Below are positions 8,728-17,369 of a stretch of DNA of 64,000 nucleotides, piece after piece; position 1 is the first letter of the stretch, and each line of letters begins with the position of its first letter. Position numbers and translations under genes: made by a program. This stretch comes from Chromobacterium sp. IIBBL 290-4 (GTDB lineage Bacteria > Pseudomonadota > Gammaproteobacteria > Burkholderiales > Chromobacteriaceae), in contig NZ_CP100128.1 of the NCBI RefSeq assembly GCF_024207115.1, positions 1,488,001 to 1,552,000 on the forward strand. Direction: 5' to 3'. Below the pieces are notes generated by a model. The model ran no database searches. It had not been told where the DNA came from and was given only the letters and a program-made list of their open reading frames with translations.

Positions 8728-9903
8728 TTACTGCGCGCGCTCGGCCAGAATCGCCACCGCCGGCAGTTCCTTGCCTTCCAGGAATTCCAGGAAAGCGCCG
8801 CCGCCGGTGGAGATGTAGCTGATGTCGTCGGTGATGCCGTACTTGGCGATGGCCGCCAGCGTGTCGCCGCCGCCGGCGATCGAGAACGCCTTGGACTGGG
8901 CGATGGCCTGGGCCAGCGTCTTGGTGCCGTTGCCGAACTGGTCGAACTCGAACACGCCGACCGGGCCGTTCCACACCACGGTGCCGGCCTGGGCGATGAT
9001 GGCGGCCAGCTCCTTGGCGGAGTCCGGGCCGATGTCCAGAATCATGTCGTCGGCGGCCACTTCGGCCACGTTCTTGGTGGTCGCGGCGGCGGTTTCGGCG
9101 AATTCCTTGGCGCAGACCACATCGCTCGGCAGCGGCACGTCGCCGCCGCGGGCGCGGATCTTGGCGATGACGCGCTTGGCGTCCTCCACCAGGTCGGCTT
9201 CGGCCAGGCTCTTGCCTATGGCCTTGCCCTCGGCCAGCAGGAAGGTGTTGGCGATGCCGCCGCCGACGATCAACTGGTCCACCTTGTCGGCCAGCGCTTC
9301 CAGGATGGTCAGCTTGGTCGACACCTTGGAGCCGGCGACGATGGCCACCATCGGGCGGGCCGGCGCTTGCAGCGCCTTGCCCAGCGCGTCCAGCTCGGCC
9401 GACAGCAACAGGCCGGCGCAGGCCACCGGGGCGAACTTGGCCACGGCGTGGGTGGAAGCTTCGGCGCGGTGCGCGGTGCCAAAGGCGTCGTGCACGAACA
9501 CGTCGCACAGCGCGGCGTAGGCGCGGCCCAGCTCTTCGTTGTTCTTCTTCTCGCCCTTGTTCAGGCGGATGTTTTCCAGCATCGCCACTTCGCCGCCGGC
9601 GAGTTCGATGCCGGCGCGGAAGTCGGCGATCAGGCGCACCGGCTTGCCCAGCAGCTCGGACAGGCGGGAGACGACCGGCGCCAGGGTATCTTCCGGCTGC
9701 GGCTCGCCTTCGGTCGGACGGCCCAGGTGGGTCATCAGCATCACGGCGGCGCCGGCTTGCAGACAGTGTTGGATGGTGGCCAAGCTGGCGCGGATGCGGG
9801 TGTCGTCGCCGATGACGCCGTTTTTCAGCGGCACATTCATGTCCACGCGGATCAATACGCGCTTGCCGGAAAGATTCTGTTCGGAGAGTTTGTTGAATTT
9901 CAT
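8728..9903 (-). CDS. pgk: Phosphoglycerate kinase
   Basis: 391-residue glycolytic enzyme transferring phosphate from 1,3-bisphosphoglycerate to ADP. The N-terminal domain shows RVDMNVPL and the MLMTHLGRP substrate-binding segment; the C-terminal domain has [10 protein letters not shown] and the nucleotide-binding GGGDTLAA. The start at 9903 is the conserved MKFNKLSEQ; the open frame runs far upstream, but that extension is only the other-frame reading of the neighbouring gene. It lies 8 bases after the zinc-ribbon membrane protein gene and is followed by a strong terminator. Confidence 0.95.
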   Translation of the reverse strand: MKFNKLSEQNLSGKRVLIRVDMNVPLKNGVIGDDTRIRASLATIQHCLQAGAAVMLMTHLGRPTEGEPQPEDTLAPVVSRLSELLGKPVRLIADFRAGIELAGGEVAMLENIRLNKGEKKNNEELGRAYAALCDVFVHDAFGTAHRAEASTHAVAKFAPVACAGLLLSAELDALGKALQAPARPMVAIVAGSKVSTKLTILEALADKVDQLIVGGGIANTFLLAEGKAIGKSLAEADLVEDAKRVIAKIRARGGDVPLPSDVVCAKEFAETAAATTKNVAEVAADDMILDIGPDSAKELAAIIAQAGTVVWNGPVGVFEFDQFGNGTKTLAQAIAQSKAFSIAGGGDTLAAIAKYGITDDISYISTGGGAFLEFLEGKELPAVAILAERAQ

Positions 9904-9911
9904 CGTTGGAC

Positions 9912-10997
9912 TCACTCGGGTTTGGATGCAGGACGGTCCGGCAAGACGGCGGGCTGCGCCACGGCGGCGCCGCACTTCTTGCAGAACGGGAAAAAGGCGA
10001 AGTTGCGGGCGCCGCAGGCGCAAACGCGGAACAGCTGCAAGCCGCAATGGATGCAGTAATCGGCGTCGTCGCCGGCGATATTGTATTGATGGTCGCAAGA
10101 AGGACAGCAGCGTTTCTGGAACGATTGCAGCGCCTTGGCGTAAGCCACGCCGCGCGCCCGTTCGCTCTGGCTTTGCAACAGCTCCTCGCGTTTGCGCTCG
10201 GCGTAGCGCTGGAAGGCCTGGATCATCTTCAGGCCGGCGAACACCGTCAGCGCGATGCCGACCAAGAACCGCACATAGCCGCCGAAACTGGGCAGATAAG
10301 GCAGCAGCTCGACAAAGAAGGCGAACAGCGCGAACAGGCCGTAGCCGTAAACGAAGAACCAGTAGCGATGCGCCCGGTAGCGCAGGAACAGCCAGACCGC
10401 GATCAGCAGCAAGGGCAGCACCAAGGCCAGGCGCCAGCCGAACACCACCAGCTCGTAATGATCGAAAGCCGACTGATAAGCCTGGCTGGCCTGCGTTTCG
10501 GCCTGGCCCACGCGCTGTTGCAATGCCTGGGACTGCTGCTGCAGATCCAGCTGCTGCGCGTTGGCGCCATCCTCGCGCTGCTGCGCCTGCTGGATTTGAT
10601 GCTGCAAGCCATCCAGCTCGCGGTTGCGCTTGGCGATTTCGGCGCTCTGCGCCGGGTCGGCGGTGGCCTCGCGGCTGGCCAGCCAGTTGGCCAAGCCCTT
10701 GCGCTGCGTCTGGTAGCGATTTTCCAGCTGGACGCGCGCCTGGGCCAGTTGCTCCTGCCGCTGCCGCAATGCGTCCGCTTGGCGCTGCAGCGCATCTGCT
10801 TGGCCGCGCAGAGCGGGCAGGCTCTGTCGCTGTTGGAAAATTTCTTGCTGCGGCGGGCCGCCGGCCGGCAGATAGAACAGATCGCGAATCACCAGCTCGC
10901 CCAGGCCGACCAAAAAACCGGCCAGCGCCAGCGCCACCAGCCAGGAGGCCAGCCGCACCAGTTTTTCCGGCCGCGACAACGCTTGGTTCTGCTGCAT
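9912..10997 (-). CDS. Membrane protein with periplasmic-type coiled coil and C-terminal zinc ribbons
   Basis: 361 residues, family not recognised. A transmembrane helix at about 16-40 is followed by a long Gln-rich coiled coil (about 50-175), two or three more hydrophobic segments (about 185-265), and a C-terminal region with paired cysteines (CCPSC, CIHC, CAC, CKKC) forming one or two zinc ribbons on the cytoplasmic side. The start has GGAGTGGAACGGA upstream. Wedged between gap and pgk, 8 bases from pgk, it looks co-transcribed with pgk. Such zinc-ribbon membrane proteins usually have no known function. Confidence 0.75.
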   Translation of the reverse strand: MQQNQALSRPEKLVRLASWLVALALAGFLVGLGELVIRDLFYLPAGGPPQQEIFQQRQSLPALRGQADALQRQADALRQRQEQLAQARVQLENRYQTQRKGLANWLASREATADPAQSAEIAKRNRELDGLQHQIQQAQQREDGANAQQLDLQQQSQALQQRVGQAETQASQAYQSAFDHYELVVFGWRLALVLPLLLIAVWLFLRYRAHRYWFFVYGYGLFALFAFFVELLPYLPSFGGYVRFLVGIALTVFAGLKMIQAFQRYAERKREELLQSQSERARGVAYAKALQSFQKRCCPSCDHQYNIAGDDADYCIHCGLQLFRVCACGARNFAFFPFCKKCGAAVAQPAVLPDRPASKPE

Positions 10998-11272
10998 TCC
11001 GTTCCACTCCGTCTGGAGACCCGCGCGATCAATCCATCGCCCACATCCGGCAGTGTATGCCGAATCGGCGGCGCCACTTTAACACCAATCAAATATCTTG
11101 CGCGTTTGATGTAGCAAAACAACAGCGCGCATGGCATACATTCGCGCCCATCCGCCGGCCTGTCCGCTAGGGGGAAGCCCGGCCAAGCCGGACGTTCCGC
11201 CGCTTAAGCCAGCCGTGGACGGCGGATCGCCCCGCGAGCGGGGCATCCCGCCCTAAGCCGATTTCGCGGCGA

Positions 11273-12283
11273 TCAGCGCTCGAACATCGCGCGCGCGGTG
11301 CGCAGCATCTGGCAGCTGAAGCCCCATTCATTGTCGTACCAGGCCAGCACCTTCACCAGATTGCCGCCGGTCACCTTGGTCAAGGTGGAGTCGAATGTCG
11401 AAGCCTCTTCGGTGTGGTTGAAGTCGCCGGACACCAGGGGCAGGGTGTTGAAGCCCAGGATGCCCTTCATGCTGCCCTTGGCCGCGCCTTCCAGGATCTC
11501 GTTGATCTCGTCCTTGCAGGTGTCGCGCATGGCGGTGAAGGTCAGGTCCACCAGCGATACATTGATGGTGGGCACGCGCACCGCGAAGCCGTCCAGCTTG
11601 CCCTTCAGCTCCGGCAGCACCAGGCCCACGGCCTTGGCCGCGCCGGTCTTGGTGGGGATCATATTGTCGGTGGCGGAGCGGGCGCGGCGCAGGTCCTTGT
11701 GCTTGACATCGGTCAGCACCTGGTCGTTGGTGAAGGCATGGATGGTGGTCATCAGGCCCTTCTTGATGCCGATCGCGTCGTTCAACGCCTTGGCCACCGG
11801 CGCCAGGCAGTTGGTGGTGCAGCTGGCGTTGGACACCACGGTCATGTCGGCCGTCAGCACGTCGTGGTTGACGCCGTAGACGATGGTGGCGTCGACGTCG
11901 TCGCCGCCCGGTGCGGAGATCAGCACTTTCTTGGCGCCGGCTGCCAGGTGGGCCTGGCACTTTTCCTTGGTGGTGAAGGCGCCGGTGCATTCCAGCACCA
12001 GATCGACTTCCAGCGCCTGCCACGGCAATTCGGCCGGGTTGCGGGTGCTGAAGAACCGGATCTTGTCGCCATTGAGGATCAGATGCTCGCCGTCTTGCTC
12101 CACCGTGCCGGGAAAGCGGCCATGCACGGTGTCGAACTGGGTCAGGTGGGCATTGATGTTGAGATCGCCGGAAGCGTTAACGGCCACCACCTTGAAATCG
12201 TCGTGCAACTTGTTTTCGTAGATGGCGCGCAAAACTTGGCGGCCGATGCGGCCGTAACCGTTGATGGCGAGGCGGATGGTCAT
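11273..12283 (-). CDS. gap: Glyceraldehyde-3-phosphate dehydrogenase, GapB-like cofactor site
   Basis: 336-residue type I GAPDH. The Rossmann motif is NGYGRIGR (8-15) and the catalytic cysteine is Cys155 in SNASCTTNC. At the end of the second strand the sequence reads VAVNASGD: the Asp that binds the NAD ribose hydroxyls in glycolytic GapA (NDL) is replaced by Ala37, as in NADP-using GapB of Bacillus subtilis. This suggests NADP or dual cofactor use and a gluconeogenic role, by inference. The start at 12283 is chosen over an in-frame Met at 12310 because the family begins at [12 protein letters not shown] 22-base palindrome lies 24 bases upstream. Confidence 0.93.
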   Translation of the reverse strand: MTIRLAINGYGRIGRQVLRAIYENKLHDDFKVVAVNASGDLNINAHLTQFDTVHGRFPGTVEQDGEHLILNGDKIRFFSTRNPAELPWQALEVDLVLECTGAFTTKEKCQAHLAAGAKKVLISAPGGDDVDATIVYGVNHDVLTADMTVVSNASCTTNCLAPVAKALNDAIGIKKGLMTTIHAFTNDQVLTDVKHKDLRRARSATDNMIPTKTGAAKAVGLVLPELKGKLDGFAVRVPTINVSLVDLTFTAMRDTCKDEINEILEGAAKGSMKGILGFNTLPLVSGDFNHTEEASTFDSTLTKVTGGNLVKVLAWYDNEWGFSCQMLRTARAMFER

Positions 12284-12307
12284 GCTTCTCTCTTCTCCAG
12301 GGTGCTC

Positions 12308-12329
12308 CATGTAGTGCCGGCACTACATG
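12308..12329. promoter_or_regulatory. 22-base perfect palindrome upstream of gap
   Basis: CATGTAGTGCC followed immediately by its exact reverse complement. It lies between the tkt terminator and the gap start codon, in the expected operator region. The core GTAGT-N6-ACTAC recurs upstream of ppc at 32245-32266. The half-site resembles that of the carbon regulator HexR (TGTART), but the spacing is longer than in the HexR sites I know. Confidence 0.75.
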
Positions 12330-12336
12330 ACAAGGC

Positions 12337-12366
12337 AAAAAAAGACCACCGCTTCAACGGCGGTGG
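12337..12366 (-). terminator. Intrinsic terminator of tkt
   Basis: On the minus strand, stem CCACCGC / GCGGTGG with a 7-base loop followed by TCTTTTTTT. It separates tkt from gap, so gap needs its own promoter. Confidence 0.92.
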
Positions 12367-12379
12367 CCTTGATTACTAC

Positions 12380-14365
12380 TTACAGAACCGCGCGGGTCTT
12401 GGCGACCACGTTCTCGACGGTGAATCCGAATTCCTTGAACAACAGCGGCGCCGGGGCGGATTCGCCGAAGGTGGCCATGCCGACCACATCGCCTTCCAGG
12501 CCCACATACTTGCGCCAGAAGTCCGGATGGCCGGCTTCGATGGCGATGCGCGGCAGACCCGCCGGCAGCACGCTTTGCTGCCAGGCCTTGTCTTGGACGT
12601 CGAAGACATTGGTGCAAGGCATGGACACCACGCGCACGGCGATGCCTTCCGCCGCCAGCGCTTCCTGCGCCTTCAGCGCCAGTTCCACTTCGGAACCGGT
12701 GGCGATCAACACCGCCTTGGCGCCGGCCGCGTCGCGCAGCACGTAGCCGCCCTTGCGGATGGCGGCGATCTGCGCCGCGTCGCGAGCGACGAAGGGCAGA
12801 TTCTGGCGGCTCAGGATCATGCTGGACGGGGTGTGCTTCTGCTCGACGGCATGCGCCCAGGCCACCGCGGCTTCCACGGTGTCGCACGGACGCCAGGTGT
12901 GGTGGTTGGGGATGTAGCGCAGCGTGGCGGTCTGCTCCACCGGCTGGTGGGTCGGGCCGTCTTCGCCCAGGCCGATCGAATCATGGGTGAACACGAAGAT
13001 CGGGTTGATCTTCATCAGCGAGGCCATGCGCAGCGCGTTGCGGGCGTATTCGCTGAACATCAGGAAAGTGCCGCCGTAGGGGCGCAGGCCGCCGTGCAGC
13101 GTCATGCCGTTCATGATGGCGGCCATGCCGAACTCGCGCACGCCGTAGCTGATGTAGTTGCCCTGGCCTTCGCCGTTGATCCACTTGGAGCCGGACCAGT
13201 TGGTCAGGTTGGAGCCGGTCAGGTCGGCCGAGCCGCCGACAAATTCCGGCAGGGACGGCGACAGCGCTTCCAGCGCGATCTGGCTGGCCTTGCGGGTGGC
13301 CACGGTCTGGGCGGCGTCGTTGATCTTGGCGATGGCGGCGGCTTGGGCGTCTTCCCAGCCCTTGGGCAGATCGCCGGCCATGCGGCGTTCGAACTCGGCG
13401 GCCAGCTCCGGATGCGCGGCGCGGTAGGCGTCGAAGCGCTTGGTCCATTCGATCTCGGCCACGGCGCCCTTGTCGCGGGCACTCCACTCGGCGTAGATCT
13501 CGGCCGGAATCTCGAACGGCGCGTGCGGCCATTTCAGCAGATCGCGCGAGGCGGCGATTTCGGCCGCGCCCAGCGGCGCGCCGTGGCAGTCGTGGCTGCC
13601 CTGCTTGGAGGGTGCGCCGAAGCCGATGGTGGTCTTGCAGCAGATCAGCGTCGGCTTGTCGGCGCTTTGCTTGGCGGTGGCGATGGCGGTGGCGATTTCC
13701 ACCGGATCGTGGCCGTTGACGTTGCGGATCACTTGCCAGCCGTAGGCTTCGAAGCGGCCCGGGGTGTCGTCGCTGAACCAGCCTTCGACGTGGCCGTCGA
13801 TGGAGATGCCGTTATCGTCCCAGAAGGCGACCAGCTTGTTCAGGCCCCAGGTGCCGGCCAGCGAGCAGGCTTCGTGGCTGATGCCTTCCATCAGGCAGCC
13901 GTCGCCCAGGAACACATAGGTGTGGTGATCGACGATGCTGTGGCCGTCGCGGTTGAACTGGGCAGCCAGCATTTTTTCGGCCATCGCCATGCCGACGGCG
14001 TTGGTGATGCCCTGGCCCAGCGGGCCGGTGGTGGTTTCCACGCCCGGCGCGTAGCCGTATTCCGGGTGGCCCGGCGTTCTGGAGTGCAGCTGGCGGAAAT
14101 TCTTGAGGTCGTCGATGGAGAGGTCGTAGCCGGAGAGATGCAGGAGGCTGTAGATCAGCATCGAGCCATGGCCGTTGGAGAGTACGAAGCGGTCGCGGTC
14201 GGCCCATTTGGGATTGGCCGGATTGTGCTTCAGGTGATCTCGCCACAGGACTTCGGCGATGTCCGCCATGCCCATCGGGGCGCCGGGGTGGCCGGATTTG
14301 GCTTTTTCCACAGCGTCCATGGACAGGAAACGGATGGCGTTGGCAAGCTCGGTGCGGGTAACCAT
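12380..14365 (-). CDS. tkt: Transketolase
   Basis: 661-residue thiamine-diphosphate enzyme moving two-carbon ketol units between sugar phosphates in the pentose phosphate pathway. The N-terminal SGHPGAPMG motif, the ThDP/metal motif starting GDGCLMEG, and the transketolase motif around GEDGPTHQP are all visible. Length is the normal bacterial one. It lies upstream of gap on the same strand but is separated from it by a terminator. A 6-base inverted repeat GAACCG-N6-CGGTTC lies at 14391-14408, in its leader. Confidence 0.96.
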   Translation of the reverse strand: MVTRTELANAIRFLSMDAVEKAKSGHPGAPMGMADIAEVLWRDHLKHNPANPKWADRDRFVLSNGHGSMLIYSLLHLSGYDLSIDDLKNFRQLHSRTPGHPEYGYAPGVETTTGPLGQGITNAVGMAMAEKMLAAQFNRDGHSIVDHHTYVFLGDGCLMEGISHEACSLAGTWGLNKLVAFWDDNGISIDGHVEGWFSDDTPGRFEAYGWQVIRNVNGHDPVEIATAIATAKQSADKPTLICCKTTIGFGAPSKQGSHDCHGAPLGAAEIAASRDLLKWPHAPFEIPAEIYAEWSARDKGAVAEIEWTKRFDAYRAAHPELAAEFERRMAGDLPKGWEDAQAAAIAKINDAAQTVATRKASQIALEALSPSLPEFVGGSADLTGSNLTNWSGSKWINGEGQGNYISYGVREFGMAAIMNGMTLHGGLRPYGGTFLMFSEYARNALRMASLMKINPIFVFTHDSIGLGEDGPTHQPVEQTATLRYIPNHHTWRPCDTVEAAVAWAHAVEQKHTPSSMILSRQNLPFVARDAAQIAAIRKGGYVLRDAAGAKAVLIATGSEVELALKAQEALAAEGIAVRVVSMPCTNVFDVQDKAWQQSVLPAGLPRIAIEAGHPDFWRKYVGLEGDVVGMATFGESAPAPLLFKEFGFTVENVVAKTRAVL

Positions 14366-14390
14366 GCAGGTGAAACCTCAAGACAATTGG

Positions 14391-14408
14391 GAACCGGAAC
14401 GACGGTTC
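14391..14408. promoter_or_regulatory. Inverted repeat GAACCG-N6-CGGTTC in the tkt leader
   Basis: Perfect 6-base arms 25 bases upstream of the tkt start codon. It may be an operator or a leader hairpin; nothing else identifies it. Confidence 0.3.
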
Positions 14409-14586
14409 TTTACCTGTGCGCGATGCTGCCGGCGACAGGCTCCTCCGTCGCGAAAACCGCAGGATTATCGCCGATTTACTCCCTTTTCGGCAACCTTGCA
14501 TCCCGCATGCCGCTTGCGCAAAATCAGGGAGAACCATGGTTTAATGGCATGGTCTGTATTTTCTTTCCCCCTATCCTGGAGCCCGC

Positions 14587-15321
14587 ATGCAGACCTTTTC
14601 CCAATTGCCGTCCCCTCGCAAACTAGACGCCGGACGCGGCAAGGAGTGGTGCCTGGCGTCCTTCCGCATCGTCCGCGAACAAGCGCTGACCTGGGTGCTG
14701 CTGACCCTGGTCTATCTGCTGATCAACTTCGGCGTCGGGCTGGTGCCTGTCATCGGCAATATCGCCGGCGCGCTGATGGGGCCGATCTTCGCCGCCGGCT
14801 TCGTCCTGGCGGCGCAAAAGGCGGATCGCGGCGAAGAGCTGGAGCTGGCCGACCTGTTCGCCGGCTTCCGCCTGATGCCCGGCCCCCTGCTGCTGTTGGG
14901 CGCGATGATGTTCGGCCTGATCGCGGCGGCCTCCGTGCTGCTGATCGTGTTCGGCGTGTCCGGCGGCGTCTCCGCCGGCCTGCTCAACACGCATCTGCCC
15001 GAGACCGCGCATTCCACGCTGCCCATCGGCTTCGGGCTGGTCTTCTTCGTGGTGATAGCCGCCGTCACCGTGGTCATCTCTTTGGCCTATTGGTTCGCTC
15101 CGGCGCTGGTAGCGCTGAACGGCGCCGCGCCCTGGCAGGCGATTCGCAGCAGCTTCGCGGCCGGCCAGCGCAATTGGCTGCCCATGCTGGTGGCGGGCCT
15201 GATCATGCTCTTGCTGCTGATTCCGGTGGCGCTGACGCTGGGCCTGGGTTTGCTGCTCTGGTTCCCGATAGCCTCCGTCATCGCCTTTGTCAGCTGGAAA
15301 GACATCTTCGCCGACGCCTGA
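14587..15321 (+). CDS. BPSS1780-type polytopic membrane protein
   Basis: 244 residues with about five or six strongly hydrophobic segments and a short soluble N-terminus. The overall pattern (amphipathic start, IVREQALTWVLLTLVYLLINF, repeated Gly/Ala-rich helices, WKDIFAD end) matches the betaproteobacterial BPSS1780 family of inner-membrane proteins, whose role is unknown. The start is preceded by TGGAG. It is divergent from tkt and followed by a bidirectional terminator shared with the convergent aminotransferase gene. Confidence 0.72.
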   Translation: MQTFSQLPSPRKLDAGRGKEWCLASFRIVREQALTWVLLTLVYLLINFGVGLVPVIGNIAGALMGPIFAAGFVLAAQKADRGEELELADLFAGFRLMPGPLLLLGAMMFGLIAAASVLLIVFGVSGGVSAGLLNTHLPETAHSTLPIGFGLVFFVVIAAVTVVISLAYWFAPALVALNGAAPWQAIRSSFAAGQRNWLPMLVAGLIMLLLLIPVALTLGLGLLLWFPIASVIAFVSWKDIFADA

Positions 15322-15337
15322 GCGCGCAGCCAAAGAA

Positions 15338-15373
15338 AACGCCGCCTCTCTTCTCGAGGGCGGCGTTTTTTTC
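15338..15373. terminator. Bidirectional intrinsic terminator
   Basis: Stem AACGCCGCC / GGCGGCGTT with a loop of about 12 bases; T-run of seven on the plus side and TTTTC on the minus side. It lies between the convergent BPSS1780-type and aminotransferase genes. Confidence 0.9.
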
Positions 15374-15399
15374 ATTGCCATGCGGTCGATGGCGCCGCG

Positions 15400-16497
15400 T
15401 CACGCCAATCCAGCCAAAGCCTCCAAGACCTTGCTGGATAAAGCCTGCGGCTGGGCGGTGACGCGCAATAAATGACGCAACGCGGGGTGCGACGGTCGAT
15501 GCACGGCGATGCCGTCCGCCAGCAGCTTGCGCTGGATCGCTTCCGCGCTGTCCGCGCCGGGATACACCAGCGCCACGAAATTGGTGTGCGAGGGCAGCAC
15601 GGTCAGGTCGCGCTCGCGCAAGGCGGCGTCCAGCTTTTCCCGCAATTGCAAGGTGGCCTGGATCAGGCTGCGCGCGTAGTCGGGATCGTCCATCACCAGC
15701 CGCGCGGCATGCTGCGCCAGGCCGGACATGGCGTACTGCGGCCGGATCTGATCGGCCTTGGCCACGATATCCTCAGGCGCGATGGCGAAGCCCACCCGCA
15801 AGCCAGCCAGGCCATAGGCTTTCGACAAGGTGCGCAGGCGCATGGTGTTGGGCAGCGCGCCGACCGGCGGCGCATCCTGCGGCGCCACGCAGAAATCGAC
15901 ATAGGCCTCGTCCAGGATCAGCAAGGTCTGCGCCGGCAAGCGCTGGCGCAGCGCCAGAATATCGGCCTGGCTCCAGTAATAGCCGGTAGGGTTGTCGGGG
16001 TTGGCCAGGTAGACCACCGCCGCGCGCTCGGCCTGGGCGATTTCGCACATCCGTTCCAGATGGGGCCGCAGCACGATGCCCTCTTGCTGGTAGGAGACTT
16101 CCATGGCCCGCGCGCCGATGCCATCGGCGAAATAGCGGAAACTGGGATAGGTGCCGGCGCTGCATACCACCGCGTCGCCGGCATTGCAGCGCAATCTGAG
16201 CGCCAGCAAAATCAGGCTGTCCGCGCCGGCGTCGAACACCACCTGGCTGGGATCCACGCCATGGAGACGAGCGGCGCGCTCCCGCAGCGCCAGGGCGTAA
16301 GGGTCGGGATACAGCCGCGCCAGTTCGGTCAGCGCTTCGCCCCACTCGGCCAGCAAGGGCGAAGCCGGCTTGGCCATGCTCTCATTGGCGCCGAGACGGC
16401 TGACCACCGTCCTCCCCAGCGCCGCCTCCAGCTTGGCGATGCCGGGAAAAGGATTGACGATGGTGCGGTTTTCCAAATGGCGTGCGAAATGCGACAT
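15400..16497 (-). CDS. Histidinol-phosphate aminotransferase-like PLP enzyme
   Basis: 365-residue fold-type I aminotransferase. The N-terminal GANES segment corresponds to the NANEN motif of HisC, NPDNPTG binds the cofactor, LDEAYVDF carries the PLP-interacting Asp and Tyr, and TLSKAYGLAGLRVG contains the Schiff-base lysine. This is the HisC subgroup, which includes histidinol-phosphate and aromatic aminotransferases. No other his gene is near, so it may be a paralogue acting on another substrate. The start has AAGGAG 9 bases upstream. It follows lptM on the same strand. Confidence 0.82.
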   Translation of the reverse strand: MSHFARHLENRTIVNPFPGIAKLEAALGRTVVSRLGANESMAKPASPLLAEWGEALTELARLYPDPYALALRERAARLHGVDPSQVVFDAGADSLILLALRLRCNAGDAVVCSAGTYPSFRYFADGIGARAMEVSYQQEGIVLRPHLERMCEIAQAERAAVVYLANPDNPTGYYWSQADILALRQRLPAQTLLILDEAYVDFCVAPQDAPPVGALPNTMRLRTLSKAYGLAGLRVGFAIAPEDIVAKADQIRPQYAMSGLAQHAARLVMDDPDYARSLIQATLQLREKLDAALRERDLTVLPSHTNFVALVYPGADSAEAIQRKLLADGIAVHRPSHPALRHLLRVTAQPQALSSKVLEALAGLA

Positions 16498-16605
16498 GGC
16501 GCAGACTCCTTATCATTCCGGTAGCAGCCGGAAGACATTGCCGGCTCTTATTCAAACAAGCGCATGCTCGTTCTTATGATTCGATCTCGGTCCGCCGCCA
16601 GAGTT

Positions 16606-16779
16606 TCAATGCGCCGCGGAAGCATCGCGTTTGATCTCGGCGGGGGCCGAGGCCGCAGGAGCGGCATGCGTCGCGGCCGCCTTGGGCGGCGCCGGCGGCT
16701 TGGGCAGGACCAGCGGCCCTTTGTAGCCGCAGCCGGACAAAATCAGAAACAAGCTGGCGCAGGCAAAGAGAGTACGCAT
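16606..16779 (-). CDS. lptM: LPS translocon maturation lipoprotein LptM (YifL family)
   Basis: 57-residue lipoprotein. It has a short signal peptide, a lipobox ending LSGC with Cys17 as lipidation site, then GYKGPLVLP, the family hallmark (CGxKGPLxLP), and a Pro/Ala-rich tail. LptM binds the LptD/LptE lipopolysaccharide translocon and helps LptD disulfide maturation. It is divergent from cyaY, a common arrangement in proteobacteria; the usual downstream lysA is absent, and a HisC-like aminotransferase gene follows instead. Its short length makes it easy to miss in automated calls. Confidence 0.88.
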   Translation of the reverse strand: MRTLFACASLFLILSGCGYKGPLVLPKPPAPPKAAATHAAPAASAPAEIKRDASAAH

Positions 16780-16872
16780 ACGGCGGCAATCCGTTATCGG
16801 TTATGGCAGAATCCGCATACTAGCAAAACCCTGCCCCGCCGTGTTGCCGGCGGGCCCCACCAGGAAGCCATC

Positions 16873-17190
16873 ATGACCGAAAGCGAATTTCTGCAGCTGA
16901 GCGACGCCATCTTCGACCAGATCGAAGCCGCCATCGACGACCACGATCTGGATGCCGACACCCTGCGCCAGGGCAATGTGCTGGAGATCGAGTTCGACAG
17001 CGGCGAAAAAGTCATCGTCAACCGCCACGCCTCCAATCAGGAAATGTGGATCGCGGCCAAGAGCGGCGGCTACCACTTCTCGCGCCAGGGCGAAGCCTGG
17101 ATCGCCAGCCGCGACGGCTCTGAGTTCTTCTCCACTCTGGCCGACGCCATCCGCGCCGGCAGCGGCGAGGATTTCAGCTTCGATCTGTAG
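16873..17190 (+). CDS. cyaY: Iron donor protein CyaY (bacterial frataxin)
   Basis: 105-residue frataxin homologue that binds iron and modulates Fe-S cluster assembly. The N-terminal acidic helix (ESEFLQLSDAIFDQIEAAID, with more acidic residues after it) and the sheet segments VIVNRHASNQEMWIAAKSGG and GEAWIASRDG match the family. The start at 16873 follows AGGAAG. It is divergent from lptM and followed by a strong hairpin. Confidence 0.93.
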   Translation: MTESEFLQLSDAIFDQIEAAIDDHDLDADTLRQGNVLEIEFDSGEKVIVNRHASNQEMWIAAKSGGYHFSRQGEAWIASRDGSEFFSTLADAIRAGSGEDFSFDL

Positions 17191-17211
17191 GCGGCCGGCC
17201 GCATCATGCCA

Positions 17212-17239
17212 AATGGATTTGCCGGCTGGCAAATCCATT
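17212..17239 (+). terminator. Hairpin after cyaY, probable terminator
   Basis: Perfect 12-base stem AATGGATTTGCC / GGCAAATCCATT with loop GGCT, followed by CATTTA. The T-run is weak, but the stem and its position 22 bases after the stop support termination. Confidence 0.65.
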
Positions 17240-17268
17240 CATTTACAAAGTGTTTACATTTGTAAATG
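17240..17268. promoter_or_regulatory. Inverted repeat upstream of amtB
   Basis: Perfect 10-base arms CATTTACAAA / TTTGTAAATG separated by 9 bases, about 100 bases before amtB. The spacer contains a third TTTACA copy. It directly follows the cyaY hairpin. Candidate operator; no known nitrogen-regulator site matches it. Confidence 0.5.
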
Positions 17269-17369
17269 CCGCGCTAAGAACTTGATCCAGTGCAAGAAAA
17301 TTTCAAGCAAAGAATATCAATATTCGAACAATATGATTTTCTAATATTTGTTTGAATGAGGACTGGATC

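Noticed and set aside
9904..11007. N-terminal extension of pgk of about 368 codons
   Set aside because: The extension is the wrong-frame reading of the zinc-ribbon membrane protein; PGK normally begins at MKFNKLSEQ.
11414..14626. Plus-strand open frame of 1070 codons
   Set aside because: It lies opposite gap and tkt, which have full family motifs. The His/Gly/Val-rich translation is the typical antisense shadow of GC-rich genes.
17270..17369. Sigma-54 promoter for amtB
   Set aside because: No TGGCAC-N5-TTGC match at proper spacing was found before the start codon.
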